This document shows positions 1 to 8,474 of a DNA stretch of 64,000 nt, piece by piece. A program made the position numbers and the translations under genes. How positions within the stretch are numbered: the first letter of the stretch is position 1; every line of letters begins with the position of its first letter. The notes under the pieces are model-generated. The model was not told the DNA's origin and did no database searches. It was given only the letters and a program-made list of their open reading frames with translations. This DNA is from Alteribacillus bidgolensis. GTDB lineage: Bacteria > Bacillota > Bacilli > Bacillales > Marinococcaceae. The DNA lies in assembly GCF_002886255.1 (NCBI RefSeq), contig NZ_KZ614149.1:3531272-3595271 (forward strand), given 5' to 3'.

Positions 1-888
1 GGTGTTTGTCTCGAGATGAATGCCTTTTATATTTTGGATTTCTGAAATAGTAGAAAGGTCCCCGGTGAAAATAAGGCGATCACCTGGTTTTATAATAGTA
101 GTACTTTTTATAGGAGTAATTCTTTCATTGCCACGTATAATCGAAATAAAATAGATACCTTTTAAGTTTCGTAGACCAGCTTCGTTGATCGTACAATGGG
201 TAAGGGGGCAACCTTTATCGATTAACACTTCACCAAGGTATTCACGATATTTTTCTTTAACCATTTCTGTCATCACTTTATGATTTGGTAAAATGCGGTG
301 TCCGATCGTAATGAGATAAATAATACCTAAGATAGTAATCGGTAATCCGATTATACTTAGAGTGAAAATAGAAAACCCTTGCCATCCCTCTTTTAGCATT
401 AATTCGTTCACAATTAAGTTTGTAGATGTTCCAATTAAAGTTATAGTTCCCCCTAATATCGTTGCATAGGATAACGGTATTAAAAATTTAGACGGTGAGA
501 TTTTGTTCGCTTCACACCAATTTCGAATAACGGGAGTTAATGTAATGACAATAGGTGTGTTATTTAAAAAAGCTGAAAATCCGGAAAATGGTATAATCAT
601 TTTTAACAATGCTTTTTGGGTAGAGTCATGAGAATTTAATAGGTTAGTAATAAGGCGGTCTATGATTCCGCTTTTTTTTATGGTACCTGCAATAATAAAC
701 AGCATTGCAATCGTTAGCATTGCTTGATTAGAAAACCCTTGTGCAGCTTCTTGTGGTGTTATGATCCCAGTTATAGTAAAAAAAGTTAGCGTCAAAAAAA
801 TAATAAGAGCAGGTCTTGCTATCTCGAAAAATAATCCACACATCATACATCCGACTGTAAATAAGACAAAAACCATTTCCCATGTCAT
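1..888 (-). CDS. SLC13-family anion permease, C-terminus outside window (likely sulfate transporter)
   Basis: Reading leftward from an ATG at 888 gives 296 open codons that run off the window start. The protein begins with hydrophobic segments, carries the permease motif SGFSAFLNNTPIV around residues 98-110, and a second half-repeat with GTSTNLIVNE. About residue 205 onward it becomes soluble and resembles a TrkA-C/RCK_C domain (PIKSTTIIKPGDRLIFTGD). This is the layout of SLC13/DASS permeases with inserted TrkA-C domains, several of which carry sulfate. The gene lies just downstream of the ATP sulfurylase gene on the same strand, with a 40-bp gap, so it probably imports the sulfate that Sat activates. 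Substrate is inferred from context; dicarboxylate or another anion is possible. Confidence 0.8.
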   Translation of the reverse strand, partial: MTWEMVFVLFTVGCMMCGLFFEIARPALIIFLTLTFFTITGIITPQEAAQGFSNQAMLTIAMLFIIAGTIKKSGIIDRLITNLLNSHDSTQKALLKMIIPFSGFSAFLNNTPIVITLTPVIRNWCEANKISPSKFLIPLSYATILGGTITLIGTSTNLIVNELMLKEGWQGFSIFTLSIIGLPITILGIIYLITIGHRILPNHKVMTEMVKEKYREYLGEVLIDKGCPLTHCTINEAGLRNLKGIYFISIIRGNERITPIKSTTIIKPGDRLIFTGDLSTISEIQNIKGIHLETNT

Positions 889-928
889 GACAAACCAGAT
901 CCTTTTTCTAGAACAATGGAAGTGAGCG

Positions 929-2242
929 TCATTTTTTCTTTAATCCTTTAATAAGGATCTCTGCTACTTCTGGCCGGGTAAACTCTTTAGGTGGTTTTTG
1001 ACCTTGTCGTAATATTTCCCTTACTTTCGTTCCGCTCAAATGCATATGATTTTCTGATTTGTGCGGGCATGTTTTGGAAGTACCCATGTTTTCGCAACTC
1101 TTACAATAAAAAGCATGCTCAAACTTTAAAATGGATATATCAATTTCATCGGATGAAAATGTATCAAAAATTTGTTGAGCTTCATACGTTCCATAATAAT
1201 CTCCCACTCCTGCATGATCTCTTCCAACAATAAAATGGGTGCATCCATAATTTTTTCTTACGAGAGCATGGAAAATGGCTTCTCTTGGTCCGGCATATCT
1301 CATTGCAGCTGGAAAAATCGCCAGCCGAACTCTATTTTTAGGATAATAATTATTTAGAAGGGTATGGTAACTTTCCATACGAATATTAGCCGGTATGTCA
1401 TCTTTCTTTGTTTCCCCCACTAAAGGGTGAACGAACAAGCCATCTACCATTTCTAAAGCAGATTTTTGTATATACTCATGTGCTCGATGAATAGGATTTC
1501 GGGTCTGAAAACCAACAATGGTTTTCCAACCTAAGTTATTAAATATATTTCTTGTCTCTATAGGGTCAAGCGAATATTCGTTAAAAGGTTGATGTGACGG
1601 ACGGTTTAAAAGAATGATGGGACCGGCAAGATATACATCCCCTTTTTCGTACAGTTTTTTAACGCCGGGATGTTTTTTGTCTGTAGTACCGTAGACATGT
1701 TTTGCTTCCATTTCTTTATTATATTTATATTTTTCTTTAAAGTGAAAAATAGCATAGATAGTTCCGTCCTCACCTCTCAAAACTATATCATTTCCAGGTC
1801 TATAACGATCAGCTTCTGCTTTTGAAACGGCTAGTGTAATAGGGAGGCTCCAAACTAAACCATTAGACAGTCTCATGTCTTTTAATACACTCATATAGTC
1901 TTTTTTATTCATAAACCCATCTAAAGGACTATAGGCTCCATTTGCAATTAATTCAAGATCCGATAACGTTTCCTTTGAGATGGTTATAGTTTCCATGTTT
2001 TTTGTTTTGTTCAACCATTCTTTTTTTTCATGATTTTCTGCAATTTGCTGTATTAAAATGCCGCCATGTGGAGGAATCATCTTTTCACTTCCTTTCCATT
2101 CACAAAATTTTTTTAATTCAGTACTTAGAAAGCTGACCATTTCTTTTGGTGTTATACTTTTGTTGTTTTCTCCTAACTCATAGGCCAATTGAAGAACTTT
2201 TAATAATTGATATTCATCAAAATTTCTAAATGAATTTTTCAT
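929..2242 (-). CDS. sat: Sulfate adenylyltransferase (ATP sulfurylase) with an N-terminal extension
   Basis: Catalyses ATP + sulfate to adenosine phosphosulfate, the first step of sulfate assimilation. The nucleotide-binding motif QTRNPIHRAHE (HxxH) and the GRDHAGVGDYYG segment are intact, and the metal-type cysteine cluster CKSCENMGTSKTCPH is near the C-terminus. The family normally begins at the PPHGG segment. Here that point is preceded in frame by about 54-62 residues without a stop. An ATG at 2080 has its own strong site (AAAGGAAG) and would give the usual 384-residue enzyme; an ATG at 2242 follows GAGGT and gives 437 residues. So the extension is either part of the enzyme or a small in-frame domain read independently. 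A possible 8-bp hairpin (2307-2331) lies upstream; no SAM riboswitch was recognised. Confidence 0.95.
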   Translation of the reverse strand: MKNSFRNFDEYQLLKVLQLAYELGENNKSITPKEMVSFLSTELKKFCEWKGSEKMIPPHGGILIQQIAENHEKKEWLNKTKNMETITISKETLSDLELIANGAYSPLDGFMNKKDYMSVLKDMRLSNGLVWSLPITLAVSKAEADRYRPGNDIVLRGEDGTIYAIFHFKEKYKYNKEMEAKHVYGTTDKKHPGVKKLYEKGDVYLAGPIILLNRPSHQPFNEYSLDPIETRNIFNNLGWKTIVGFQTRNPIHRAHEYIQKSALEMVDGLFVHPLVGETKKDDIPANIRMESYHTLLNNYYPKNRVRLAIFPAAMRYAGPREAIFHALVRKNYGCTHFIVGRDHAGVGDYYGTYEAQQIFDTFSSDEIDISILKFEHAFYCKSCENMGTSKTCPHKSENHMHLSGTKVREILRQGQKPPKEFTRPEVAEILIKGLKKK

Positions 2243-2521
2243 TTTTTTTACCTCAACTTCATACAAAGCACTACACTATGTTATGCAATTCATATAATTG
2301 AGCCACGGCTATAATGGACATTGTTATAGTCTTGTTAATAGCCGGGTTTTAACGAAAGATGGGACAGCTCCTCAAAAAATTCACATAACGTTTATTAAAA
2401 AAGTGTATACATGTAACATTTTTTTGAATTTTTACGACAGAGAAAGTAGAAGAAATTTCATTAAATTCCACTTTTTATGAATTTGTGTTCCCAGTATTAC
2501 AAGAAATGAGGAGGGGTTTTT

Positions 2522-3280
2522 ATCGATAAAAAGAAAATAATACAATTGGCAGCATTAGCAGCTGCCGTTGCAGGCGCGGGACTGCTTTATTTGTCGGACG
2601 CTAATGGTTCTGCTGATGACACAGATGCAGTAAGTGCAGAAGAAACCGTACAGGAGGGTACACTGGTCGTCAGGGGAGAAGGGAACGTCAGTGTGACACC
2701 GGACTTGGCTCATATTCGTTTGGGAGCAGAAGCAGCCGATTCCTCAGCAGATAAAGCGCAAAGTAAAGTGAGTGAGCAAATGAATGGGGTCCGAGAGCAG
2801 CTTAAGGATTTTGGTGTGGAGGAAGAAAATATACAGACTGCTAATGTTGGTGTTTATCCTTATCGTGAGCCAGGCCAAGAAGGTGAGGAACAGTTCCGTG
2901 CCCAGCATATTCTTGAGGTGGAATATGAAGAAATTGATAATGTTGGGGAGTTGCTGGATGCAGTGGCCAAGGCAGGAGCCAATCGGATAGAGCAAACGCG
3001 TTTTGCCTTGCAAGATGAATCGGAGGCAGAACAGCAAGCATTACAAAAAGCTATTGAAAAAACGAAAGGAAAAGCAGCAGCGATGGCAGAAAGTGCTGGA
3101 AAAGAAAGCGGGGAAGTACTGCAGATTGCTGAAGGGGATGCCCAGATCCAATTTCCAATGCAAGAAGTTGCAGAAGAACAGTCAGCTGCACAAGATACTG
3201 CTGAGCCAAATGGCACTTCGGTGGAAGCGGGAGAAGTAGAAGTGGTGCAGTATGTTGATGTTGTCTATCAATTAAAATAA
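2522..3280 (+). CDS. SIMPL (DUF541) domain exported protein with an apparent ATC start
   Basis: The body matches SIMPL/DUF541 proteins: VRGEGNVSVTPDLAHIRLGAEA followed by the repeated alpha/beta segment and a C-terminal VEVVQYVDVVYQLK strand. These proteins are periplasmic or surface-located, of poorly known function. The N-terminus is signal-peptide-like: lysines, then an alanine-rich hydrophobic stretch to about residue 28. The ribosome site GAGGAGGGG (2509-2517) is correctly spaced for codon 2522, which is ATC (reading I-D-K-K-K-I-I-Q-L). The first accepted start is a TTG at 2546, about 29 bases from that site and missing the positively charged n-region. I place the start at 2522 as a rare or mutated start; 2546 is the conservative alternative. 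It appears to stand alone. Confidence 0.75.
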   Translation: MDKKKIIQLAALAAAVAGAGLLYLSDANGSADDTDAVSAEETVQEGTLVVRGEGNVSVTPDLAHIRLGAEAADSSADKAQSKVSEQMNGVREQLKDFGVEEENIQTANVGVYPYREPGQEGEEQFRAQHILEVEYEEIDNVGELLDAVAKAGANRIEQTRFALQDESEAEQQALQKAIEKTKGKAAAMAESAGKESGEVLQIAEGDAQIQFPMQEVAEEQSAAQDTAEPNGTSVEAGEVEVVQYVDVVYQLK

Positions 3281-3450
3281 GTTAATAAACATGTTGGTCA
3301 GCCCAAAAGTTCATGGAGAAGGACAAGATAACGCAATGATCCGACCTGTCTTTTGTCCAGGTGGTTATTGAGTGGTTGAATTAATTGTAACCGGTCATGC
3401 CTTTGTAGATTATGCTGTAGTAGGCATATGTCAGCAAAGGAGGAAAGTAT

Positions 3451-3945
3451 GTGGCTATTGTTCGAAGAGGAACGTATTTTGTATATACGATTCAGTCGGG
3501 AGATACCTTATACAGCATAGCGAACAGGTTAGGTAGCAATGTTTCTGATATTACTCTTATAAATGTCCTATATCCGCCTTTTACGGACCCTGGTTTAATA
3601 TTTTCCGGACAGCGGATTATTGTTCCTTATCCATACAACCCGCGCAGCCAGGTCGTTTATTTCGTGCAGCCCGGAGATACACTACAGTCCATCGGGCGCA
3701 GTTTTGTAATGCCAGTCAACCAGCTTATTGAAGCTAATCCGCAGATCGAAAGTCCGGAATTATTACAGGCATTTGATATGGTTGAAATACCGGCGAGGGT
3801 GTACGTCGTTGAATCTGGTGATTCTTTAGCCAGTATAAGCAGGAAACTTGATGTATCCGCGCAAACAATCATTGCTATGAATCAAGGAAGGACAGGATTT
3901 TCACCTGATGTTATCTATTCAGGATATGGCTTGTTGGTTCCTTAA
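3451..3945 (+). CDS. Triple LysM-domain peptidoglycan-binding protein
   Basis: The 164-residue protein is almost entirely three LysM modules, near residues 11-58, 67-111 and 116-164. Each has a (I/V)(Q/E)xGD(T/S)L start and ends in a VP or IP strand. LysM binds N-acetylglucosamine chains of peptidoglycan or spore cortex. There is no catalytic domain and no signal peptide or transmembrane segment, which recalls spore-coat-associated LysM proteins such as SafA-type factors, although this is only a suggestion. The GTG start at 3451 is chosen because AAAGGAGG lies 8 bases upstream; an overlapping ATG at 3449 is out of frame. Confidence 0.85.
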   Translation: MAIVRRGTYFVYTIQSGDTLYSIANRLGSNVSDITLINVLYPPFTDPGLIFSGQRIIVPYPYNPRSQVVYFVQPGDTLQSIGRSFVMPVNQLIEANPQIESPELLQAFDMVEIPARVYVVESGDSLASISRKLDVSAQTIIAMNQGRTGFSPDVIYSGYGLLVP

Positions 3946-3977
3946 GGATGAAAACAAACGGATTAATATCTTGAGTA

Positions 3978-3999
3978 ATTAATCAAACGTTTGATTAAT
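3978..3999. promoter_or_regulatory. 22-bp perfect palindrome, orphan operator-like site
   Basis: The 11-base half ATTAATCAAAC is followed directly by its exact reverse complement. Long perfect palindromes with a central CAAACGTTTG are typical of TetR-family operators. No regulator gene lies beside it, and the following 600 bases hold no convincing intact gene, so the site may be a leftover of a lost gene pair. Confidence 0.5.
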
Positions 4000-4045
4000 A
4001 TACGTAATGAAAAATGGGCAGCCAATCGTTTTAAGGTGTTTAAAT

Positions 4046-4068
4046 AGGTGATACTGTCACCTGTTTTT
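4046..4068 (+). terminator. Rho-independent terminator
   Basis: A 6-bp stem (AGGTGA / TCACCT) with a 5-base loop is followed by GTTTTT. It lies about 100 bases after the LysM gene and probably ends that transcript. Confidence 0.6.
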
Positions 4069-4623
4069 AATCCGCAAACGGGTCAGATTGTTGAGGAGAC
4101 AGTAAGATTCAGAATACTAATTAAAGATTGTTTGTGAAGTATTACACTTAAACTCCCTCAGGTATATTCAAATTTCTGACAAATGCTCGCGTATTCGCAG
4201 GATTTCAAACCAATTTTCAGGTCAATAACGGACAAATGTTTAGGATGATTAAACTGATCGATTTCCCCAATTTCGGAAATGATTGTTGCTGCAATCTTTC
4301 CACCAATAATGGGGATGTGTTAAGGGAAGGGAAACGTTCAGCCTTTATGCGCTATCACTATCATGTTCAGAGCGGTGAAGAAAAGCCGAAAACAGAGGAA
4401 GCCCTTACGATGGCTTTTCTGCTGTTTAATTATGTGCACCGGCAATAATGGAATAGAAAACTGTTACTAAAATCGTTTAAACAGCACCCGGGTGTGTTTT
4501 CACGGTCATCAATTCCGCTGTCGTCTTGAAAAAGCGTTTGTGGAGGTTGAAAGGACGTCTTGCTGCTAAAATAAATACATGGCTGTCCGCCCCTCTCCAC
4601 TGCAATCAGGGATATCGAAGTCT
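4069..4623. other. Gene-poor interval, possible gene remnant
   Basis: Between the LysM terminator and the ROK regulator. An open frame near 4236-4448 (70 codons on the plus strand) ends in RYHYHVQSGEEKPKTEEAL, then a short hydrophobic end. It has no ribosome site at its ATG and is open upstream into non-canonical sequence, so it may be the tail of a degraded gene. I recognise no family with confidence and see no RNA gene. Confidence 0.4.
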
Positions 4624-5832
4624 TTATATCTCCAGCAAATCCGATTTAAAATAGTGGTAGTTGACGTGATTCAGCATATTGACCCCGAAAAAGTTTTTCA
4701 GCGCCACCGCTGCACCGCCTAGAGCGCAGGCGTTATCTCCTAAAAAGGAAGCGCGGATCTGAAGGTAATTGTTGAATTTTGACGTCAATTTCCGTTCCAG
4801 GTTATTGATGAAATCCGTGTGGCCATTGATAAACGCTCCGTTTAAAATAATTTTTTCCGGGTTAAAAATGTTGATAATGTTGTTCAGTCCAATCGATAAA
4901 TAATCCAAATAGTAATCCAGCACTTCACTGTCTACGCCTTCTTCTAGTATTTGCTGAATGGATTCCTGAGGAGATAACTCAGGGTACTTTTCGTTTAATT
5001 GTTTTTTTAAAGCCTTTTCCGAAGCATAGAGTTCCCAGCATCCTTTATTGCCGCAAGGGCAGGGGATGCCTTTTGGCTCCACGATCATATGGCCGATTTC
5101 TCCGGCAAATCCCTGGTACCCGCGGTAGATGTTATGATTATTTATGATGCCAAGGCCTATCCCGGAATACAGCGTGATGCAGAATAAATCTGGAATATGT
5201 TCATAGTACACCTGTTCGGCAAACACGCATAAATTGGCATTATTGTCTACATATACGGGCTTATTATAGGTTTCTTTTAACACGTTTTCTACATGAAGGC
5301 GGGACCACTGCTGCTTTGGTGTATAAATAATTTCATTTTCATTGCTGACAATACCATGAACCCCTACTCCGATTCCGATCAGCCCAATTGGCTTGTATTG
5401 TTCGTTAAATTGGGTGATGGCAGGGGTAAGATGATTCATGAGTTGTTCCATGACTTCCTCGAAATCTATAGTCTCTAATGGGACCCAGGTTTTGTGGAAC
5501 AATTCTCCCTTTAAGTCGCAAAAAGCTAATAGAATGCTGTGTTCGTCAATATCGATCCCTACGCTATAACCGGCTCCGCCGTTAATTTCCAATAGAATCG
5601 GTTTTCGTCCGCGAGACACTGATTCTCCTTCCGTTTTTTCTATCACAATATTTTCATTAATCAGCTCATTCACCTGAACAGAAATAGTAGCTTTATTTAA
5701 CCCGGTATTGCGGGATAAGTCACTTCTTGATAAGGAAATATTTTTTATAATTTCCTCTATTAATATTCTGCGGTTCAATTGTTTAATGTAACTCGCATCT
5801 CCTGTATCCACGATCTCTTCCTCCTCATTCAT
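4624..5832 (-). CDS. ROK-family transcriptional repressor (XylR/NagC type), likely uronate regulator
   Basis: A winged-helix domain occupies about residues 15-75 (RSDLSRNTGLNKATISVQVNEL), followed by a ROK sugar-kinase-like domain. The ROK zinc site is visible as GHMIVEPKGIPCPCGNKGCWE, matching the CxCGxxGCxE signature. The length of 402 residues is normal for XylR/NagC repressors. The gene is divergent from uxaC, and a palindromic TTTGTTT/AAACAAA operator lies in the shared 175-bp promoter region, closely resembling the half-sites of Bacillus xylO. It therefore probably represses the uxaC-uxuA-uxuB-TRAP operon and is relieved by a uronate or a related sugar. The inducer is inferred. Confidence 0.9.
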   Translation of the reverse strand: MNEEEEIVDTGDASYIKQLNRRILIEEIIKNISLSRSDLSRNTGLNKATISVQVNELINENIVIEKTEGESVSRGRKPILLEINGGAGYSVGIDIDEHSILLAFCDLKGELFHKTWVPLETIDFEEVMEQLMNHLTPAITQFNEQYKPIGLIGIGVGVHGIVSNENEIIYTPKQQWSRLHVENVLKETYNKPVYVDNNANLCVFAEQVYYEHIPDLFCITLYSGIGLGIINNHNIYRGYQGFAGEIGHMIVEPKGIPCPCGNKGCWELYASEKALKKQLNEKYPELSPQESIQQILEEGVDSEVLDYYLDYLSIGLNNIINIFNPEKIILNGAFINGHTDFINNLERKLTSKFNNYLQIRASFLGDNACALGGAAVALKNFFGVNMLNHVNYHYFKSDLLEI

Positions 5833-5894
5833 AAAATGTCAGCCTTATTATAAACAAAAACTGGGACTTTGCTATAAAAAATTTTAAAAACGTC

Positions 5895-5923
5895 TTGAAA
5901 AATGAAACGCTTACATATAGTAT
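5895..5923 (+). promoter_or_regulatory. Sigma-A promoter of the uronate operon
   Basis: A -35 box TTGAAA (5895-5900) and a -10 box TAGTAT (5918-5923) are separated by exactly 17 bases. The spacer contains TGAAACGCTTACA (5903-5915), which fits the CcpA cre consensus except that one central base is missing. Catabolite repression is therefore possible but not certain. Confidence 0.55.
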
Positions 5924-5933
5924 AAAATTAATA

Positions 5934-5952
5934 ATTTGTTTAGTAAACAAAT
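5934..5952. promoter_or_regulatory. ROK/XylR-type operator
   Basis: A 19-bp palindrome: ATTTGTTTA, a central G, and the exact complement TAAACAAAT. It begins about 11 bases after the predicted -10 box, where a bound repressor would block transcription. The half-sites resemble those of Bacillus xylO, and the divergent neighbour is a ROK repressor. Confidence 0.7.
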
Positions 5953-6007
5953 AAATTATAGAGAAACTAGATTTTTCCTTTTAAAGTTACGGGAGGTATC
6001 CGTATTT

Positions 6008-7405
6008 ATGAAAACGTTTATTTCAGAAGACTTTCTGCTGGAAGGAGAAACGGCGAAAGAACTTTATCACAATTATGCGAAACAGATGCCGATCATTGAT
6101 TACCACAATCATTTAGTGCCGGAAGAAATTCTTGAAGATAAAAATTATAAGGATATTGCAGAAATTTGGCTTGCCGGTGATCATTACAAATGGCGTGCGA
6201 TGAGAGCAAACGGGATTCATGAATCTTTCATAACAGGAGATAAAACCAATTACGAAAAATTTGAAGCCTGGGCTGCTACCGTTCCGAAACTTCTCGGCAA
6301 TCCGCTGTATCACTGGACGCATTTAGAGCTGCAGCGGTATTTCGGGATAGACGAGCTTCTGGATGAAACGACAGCACCGGCTATCTGGAAAGAAGCCAAT
6401 GATAAGCTGCAGCAGTCCGATTTTTCCGTACGTTCGCTGCTGAAACGGGACAACGTTACGTTTGTCGGCACTACTGACGACCCGGCCGATGACCTTGCGG
6501 CTCATAAGCAGCTGCATGAGGAAGGGTTTGATGTCACGGTGTCTCCATCGTTCCGGCCGGATAAGGGATTGAAGATCGAAAAAGCTGGGTTTGGAGAATG
6601 GCGGAAAGCGTTGGAACACGCAGCCGGTTTTTCCATTGAAACGTATGACGATCTGTTGAAAGCCTTTTCGAAACGAGTGAACTATTTTGATGCGCTCGGC
6701 TGCCGGAGTGCAGACCACGGTATCACGGCCATGTTTTATGAACCGGCGGCAAAAGCTGATGCAGAATACGTGTTTGAAAAGAGGCTGAACGAAGAAGAAC
6801 TCACTACAAAAGAAATCGGGCAATACAAGACTTATACGCTGTTTAGTCTGGCGGAAATGTATGCTGAGAAAGGCTGGGTGATGCAGCTTCATATCGGCGC
6901 ATTGCGGAATAATAATACAAAGATGTTTGAAAAACTCGGGCCTGACAGCGGGTTTGACTCGATCGGGGATGATCTGCTTGCCAGACCGCTTTCTCGTTTT
7001 CTCGATTCATTAGAGAAAAAGAATGTTCTTCCTAAAACAGTGCTCTACAGCCTGGATGCCCGTGATAATTATATCCTCGCAACAGCGGCAGGTAATTATC
7101 AAAACGATGAAGTCCCCGGGAAGATACAGTTTGGCACAGCCTGGTGGTTTAACGATCATATCGACGGGATGGAAAATCAGATGAAAATTCTCGCCAATAC
7201 TGGTCTAATCAGTAACTTCATCGGAATGCTGACTGATTCGAGAAGCTTTTTATCTTTCTCCCGGCATGAGTACTTCCGAAGAATATTATGTAATCTGCTC
7301 GGCGGCTGGGTTGATCGGGGAAGAGCTCCGAAAGATATGGAACTGCTGAAAAAATACGTTCAGGATATTTGTTATTACAACGCCAAACGTTATTTCAAAT
7401 GTTGA
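6008..7405 (+). CDS. uxaC: Glucuronate (uronate) isomerase
   Basis: Converts D-glucuronate to D-fructuronate, and D-galacturonate to D-tagaturonate, in the cytoplasm. It is a member of the amidohydrolase superfamily: the metal-binding HxH is at residues 33-35 (DYHNHLVPEEI). Other family landmarks are LADHYKWRAMRANG near residue 50 and the C-terminal SFSRHEYFRRILCNLLG segment. I use the ATG at 6008, which is 11 bases after GGGAGG; an in-frame upstream TTG at 5936 overlaps the operator and is unlikely. The resulting 465 residues match the family. First gene of the uxaC-uxuA-uxuB-TRAP operon. Confidence 0.95.
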   Translation: MKTFISEDFLLEGETAKELYHNYAKQMPIIDYHNHLVPEEILEDKNYKDIAEIWLAGDHYKWRAMRANGIHESFITGDKTNYEKFEAWAATVPKLLGNPLYHWTHLELQRYFGIDELLDETTAPAIWKEANDKLQQSDFSVRSLLKRDNVTFVGTTDDPADDLAAHKQLHEEGFDVTVSPSFRPDKGLKIEKAGFGEWRKALEHAAGFSIETYDDLLKAFSKRVNYFDALGCRSADHGITAMFYEPAAKADAEYVFEKRLNEEELTTKEIGQYKTYTLFSLAEMYAEKGWVMQLHIGALRNNNTKMFEKLGPDSGFDSIGDDLLARPLSRFLDSLEKKNVLPKTVLYSLDARDNYILATAAGNYQNDEVPGKIQFGTAWWFNDHIDGMENQMKILANTGLISNFIGMLTDSRSFLSFSRHEYFRRILCNLLGGWVDRGRAPKDMELLKKYVQDICYYNAKRYFKC

Positions 7406-7426
7406 ACGATAAAGGAGGAACAAAAG

Positions 7427-8470
7427 ATGGAAATGAGTTTCCGCTGGTACGGGGAGTATGATCCGGTAACGCTGGAGCAGATCCAGCAGATTCCCGGAAT
7501 GACTGGTATCGTCTCCGTCGTATATGACATTCCGGCAGGGGAAGTCTGGCCGCTTGAACGGATAGAACGGTTAAAACAAACCATTGAAAATCAGGGATTG
7601 AAACTGAATGTAATTGAAAGTGTTCCAGTTCATGAAGAAATAAAAATGGGAGCGGCGTCTCAGGACAAATGGATAGAAAACTATAAAGAAACCCTTCGAA
7701 ATCTCTCGAGGGCAGGAATCCGCACCGTCTGCTATAATTTCATGCCTGTCTTTGACTGGACACGCTCGGAGCTGGATGCTGTGCTTCCGGACGGCTCGAA
7801 TTCATTAAAATACGACGAAGAAACGGTGCAGTATATTGATCCGTTAAGTGGGGAGCTGATGCTTCCAGGATGGGATCTCTCCTATCAGATCGAGGATTTA
7901 AGAAAAATCATGGACACTTATCAGTTTATCTCTGAACAGCAGCTCATGGATAATCTTATCTATTTCCTGGAACAGGTAGTACCTGTGGCAGAAGAAGAAG
8001 ACGTCCTGCTGGCCATCCATCCTGATGATCCGCCCTGGCCGATCTTTGGACTGCCCCGGGTGGTGACCAACAAAGAAAACGTGGAGTATATGCTTCATCG
8101 GGTGGACAGCCCGAATAACGGAATCACATTTTGTACCGGTTCCTACGGGGCTGACCCAGAAAATGATTTACCCGGCATTATCGAGTCAGCAAAAGGGCGT
8201 ATCTATTTCGTCCATGCGAGGAATGTGAAATGGACCGGACCGCGGTCATTTCAGGAAACCTCTCATTCTATCAAAGATGGCTCTCTTGATCTGACGGCCG
8301 TGCTGCAAAAATTGCATGATGTCGGGTTTTCCGGGCCGATTCGGCCGGACCATGGCCGGATGATTTGGGGAGAAACCGGTCGTCCTGGATATGGGTTATA
8401 CGATAGGGCCCTAGGTGCAGCGTATTTAAACGGTATTATCGATACACTAGAAGAAAAGTCAGGAGAATAA
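7427..8470 (+). CDS. uxuA: Mannonate dehydratase
   Basis: Removes water from D-mannonate to give 2-keto-3-deoxy-D-gluconate. The 347-residue length and the segments MEMSFRWYGEYDPVTLEQI at the start, AIHPDDPPWPIFGLPRVV near residue 205, and CTGSYGADPENDLP near 240 are characteristic of UxuA (a TIM-barrel, Mn/Fe-dependent enzyme). The C-terminal IRPDHGRMIWGE motif is intact. The start has an AGGAGG site 9 bases upstream. It follows uxaC by 21 bases and is followed 4 bases later by the reductase gene, so they are co-transcribed. The product KDG needs KDG kinase and aldolase, which are not in the window. Confidence 0.95.
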   Translation: MEMSFRWYGEYDPVTLEQIQQIPGMTGIVSVVYDIPAGEVWPLERIERLKQTIENQGLKLNVIESVPVHEEIKMGAASQDKWIENYKETLRNLSRAGIRTVCYNFMPVFDWTRSELDAVLPDGSNSLKYDEETVQYIDPLSGELMLPGWDLSYQIEDLRKIMDTYQFISEQQLMDNLIYFLEQVVPVAEEEDVLLAIHPDDPPWPIFGLPRVVTNKENVEYMLHRVDSPNNGITFCTGSYGADPENDLPGIIESAKGRIYFVHARNVKWTGPRSFQETSHSIKDGSLDLTAVLQKLHDVGFSGPIRPDHGRMIWGETGRPGYGLYDRALGAAYLNGIIDTLEEKSGE

Positions 8471-8474
8471 AAGT

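Noticed and set aside
2298..2480. 60-codon open frame upstream of the SIMPL gene
   Set aside because: No ribosome site, and unrelated to any recognised protein; intergenic DNA between divergent genes.
2267..2521. S-box (SAM) riboswitch upstream of sat
   Set aside because: No matching stem arrangement or terminator was found, only an isolated 8-bp hairpin at 2307-2331.
4236..4448. 70-codon plus-strand open frame
   Set aside because: No ribosome site; at most the tail of a decayed gene, so described in the interval rather than called as a gene.
5903..5915. TGAAACGCTTACA as a full cre site
   Set aside because: One central base is missing compared with TGWAANCGNTNWCA; kept only as a cre-like element within the promoter description.
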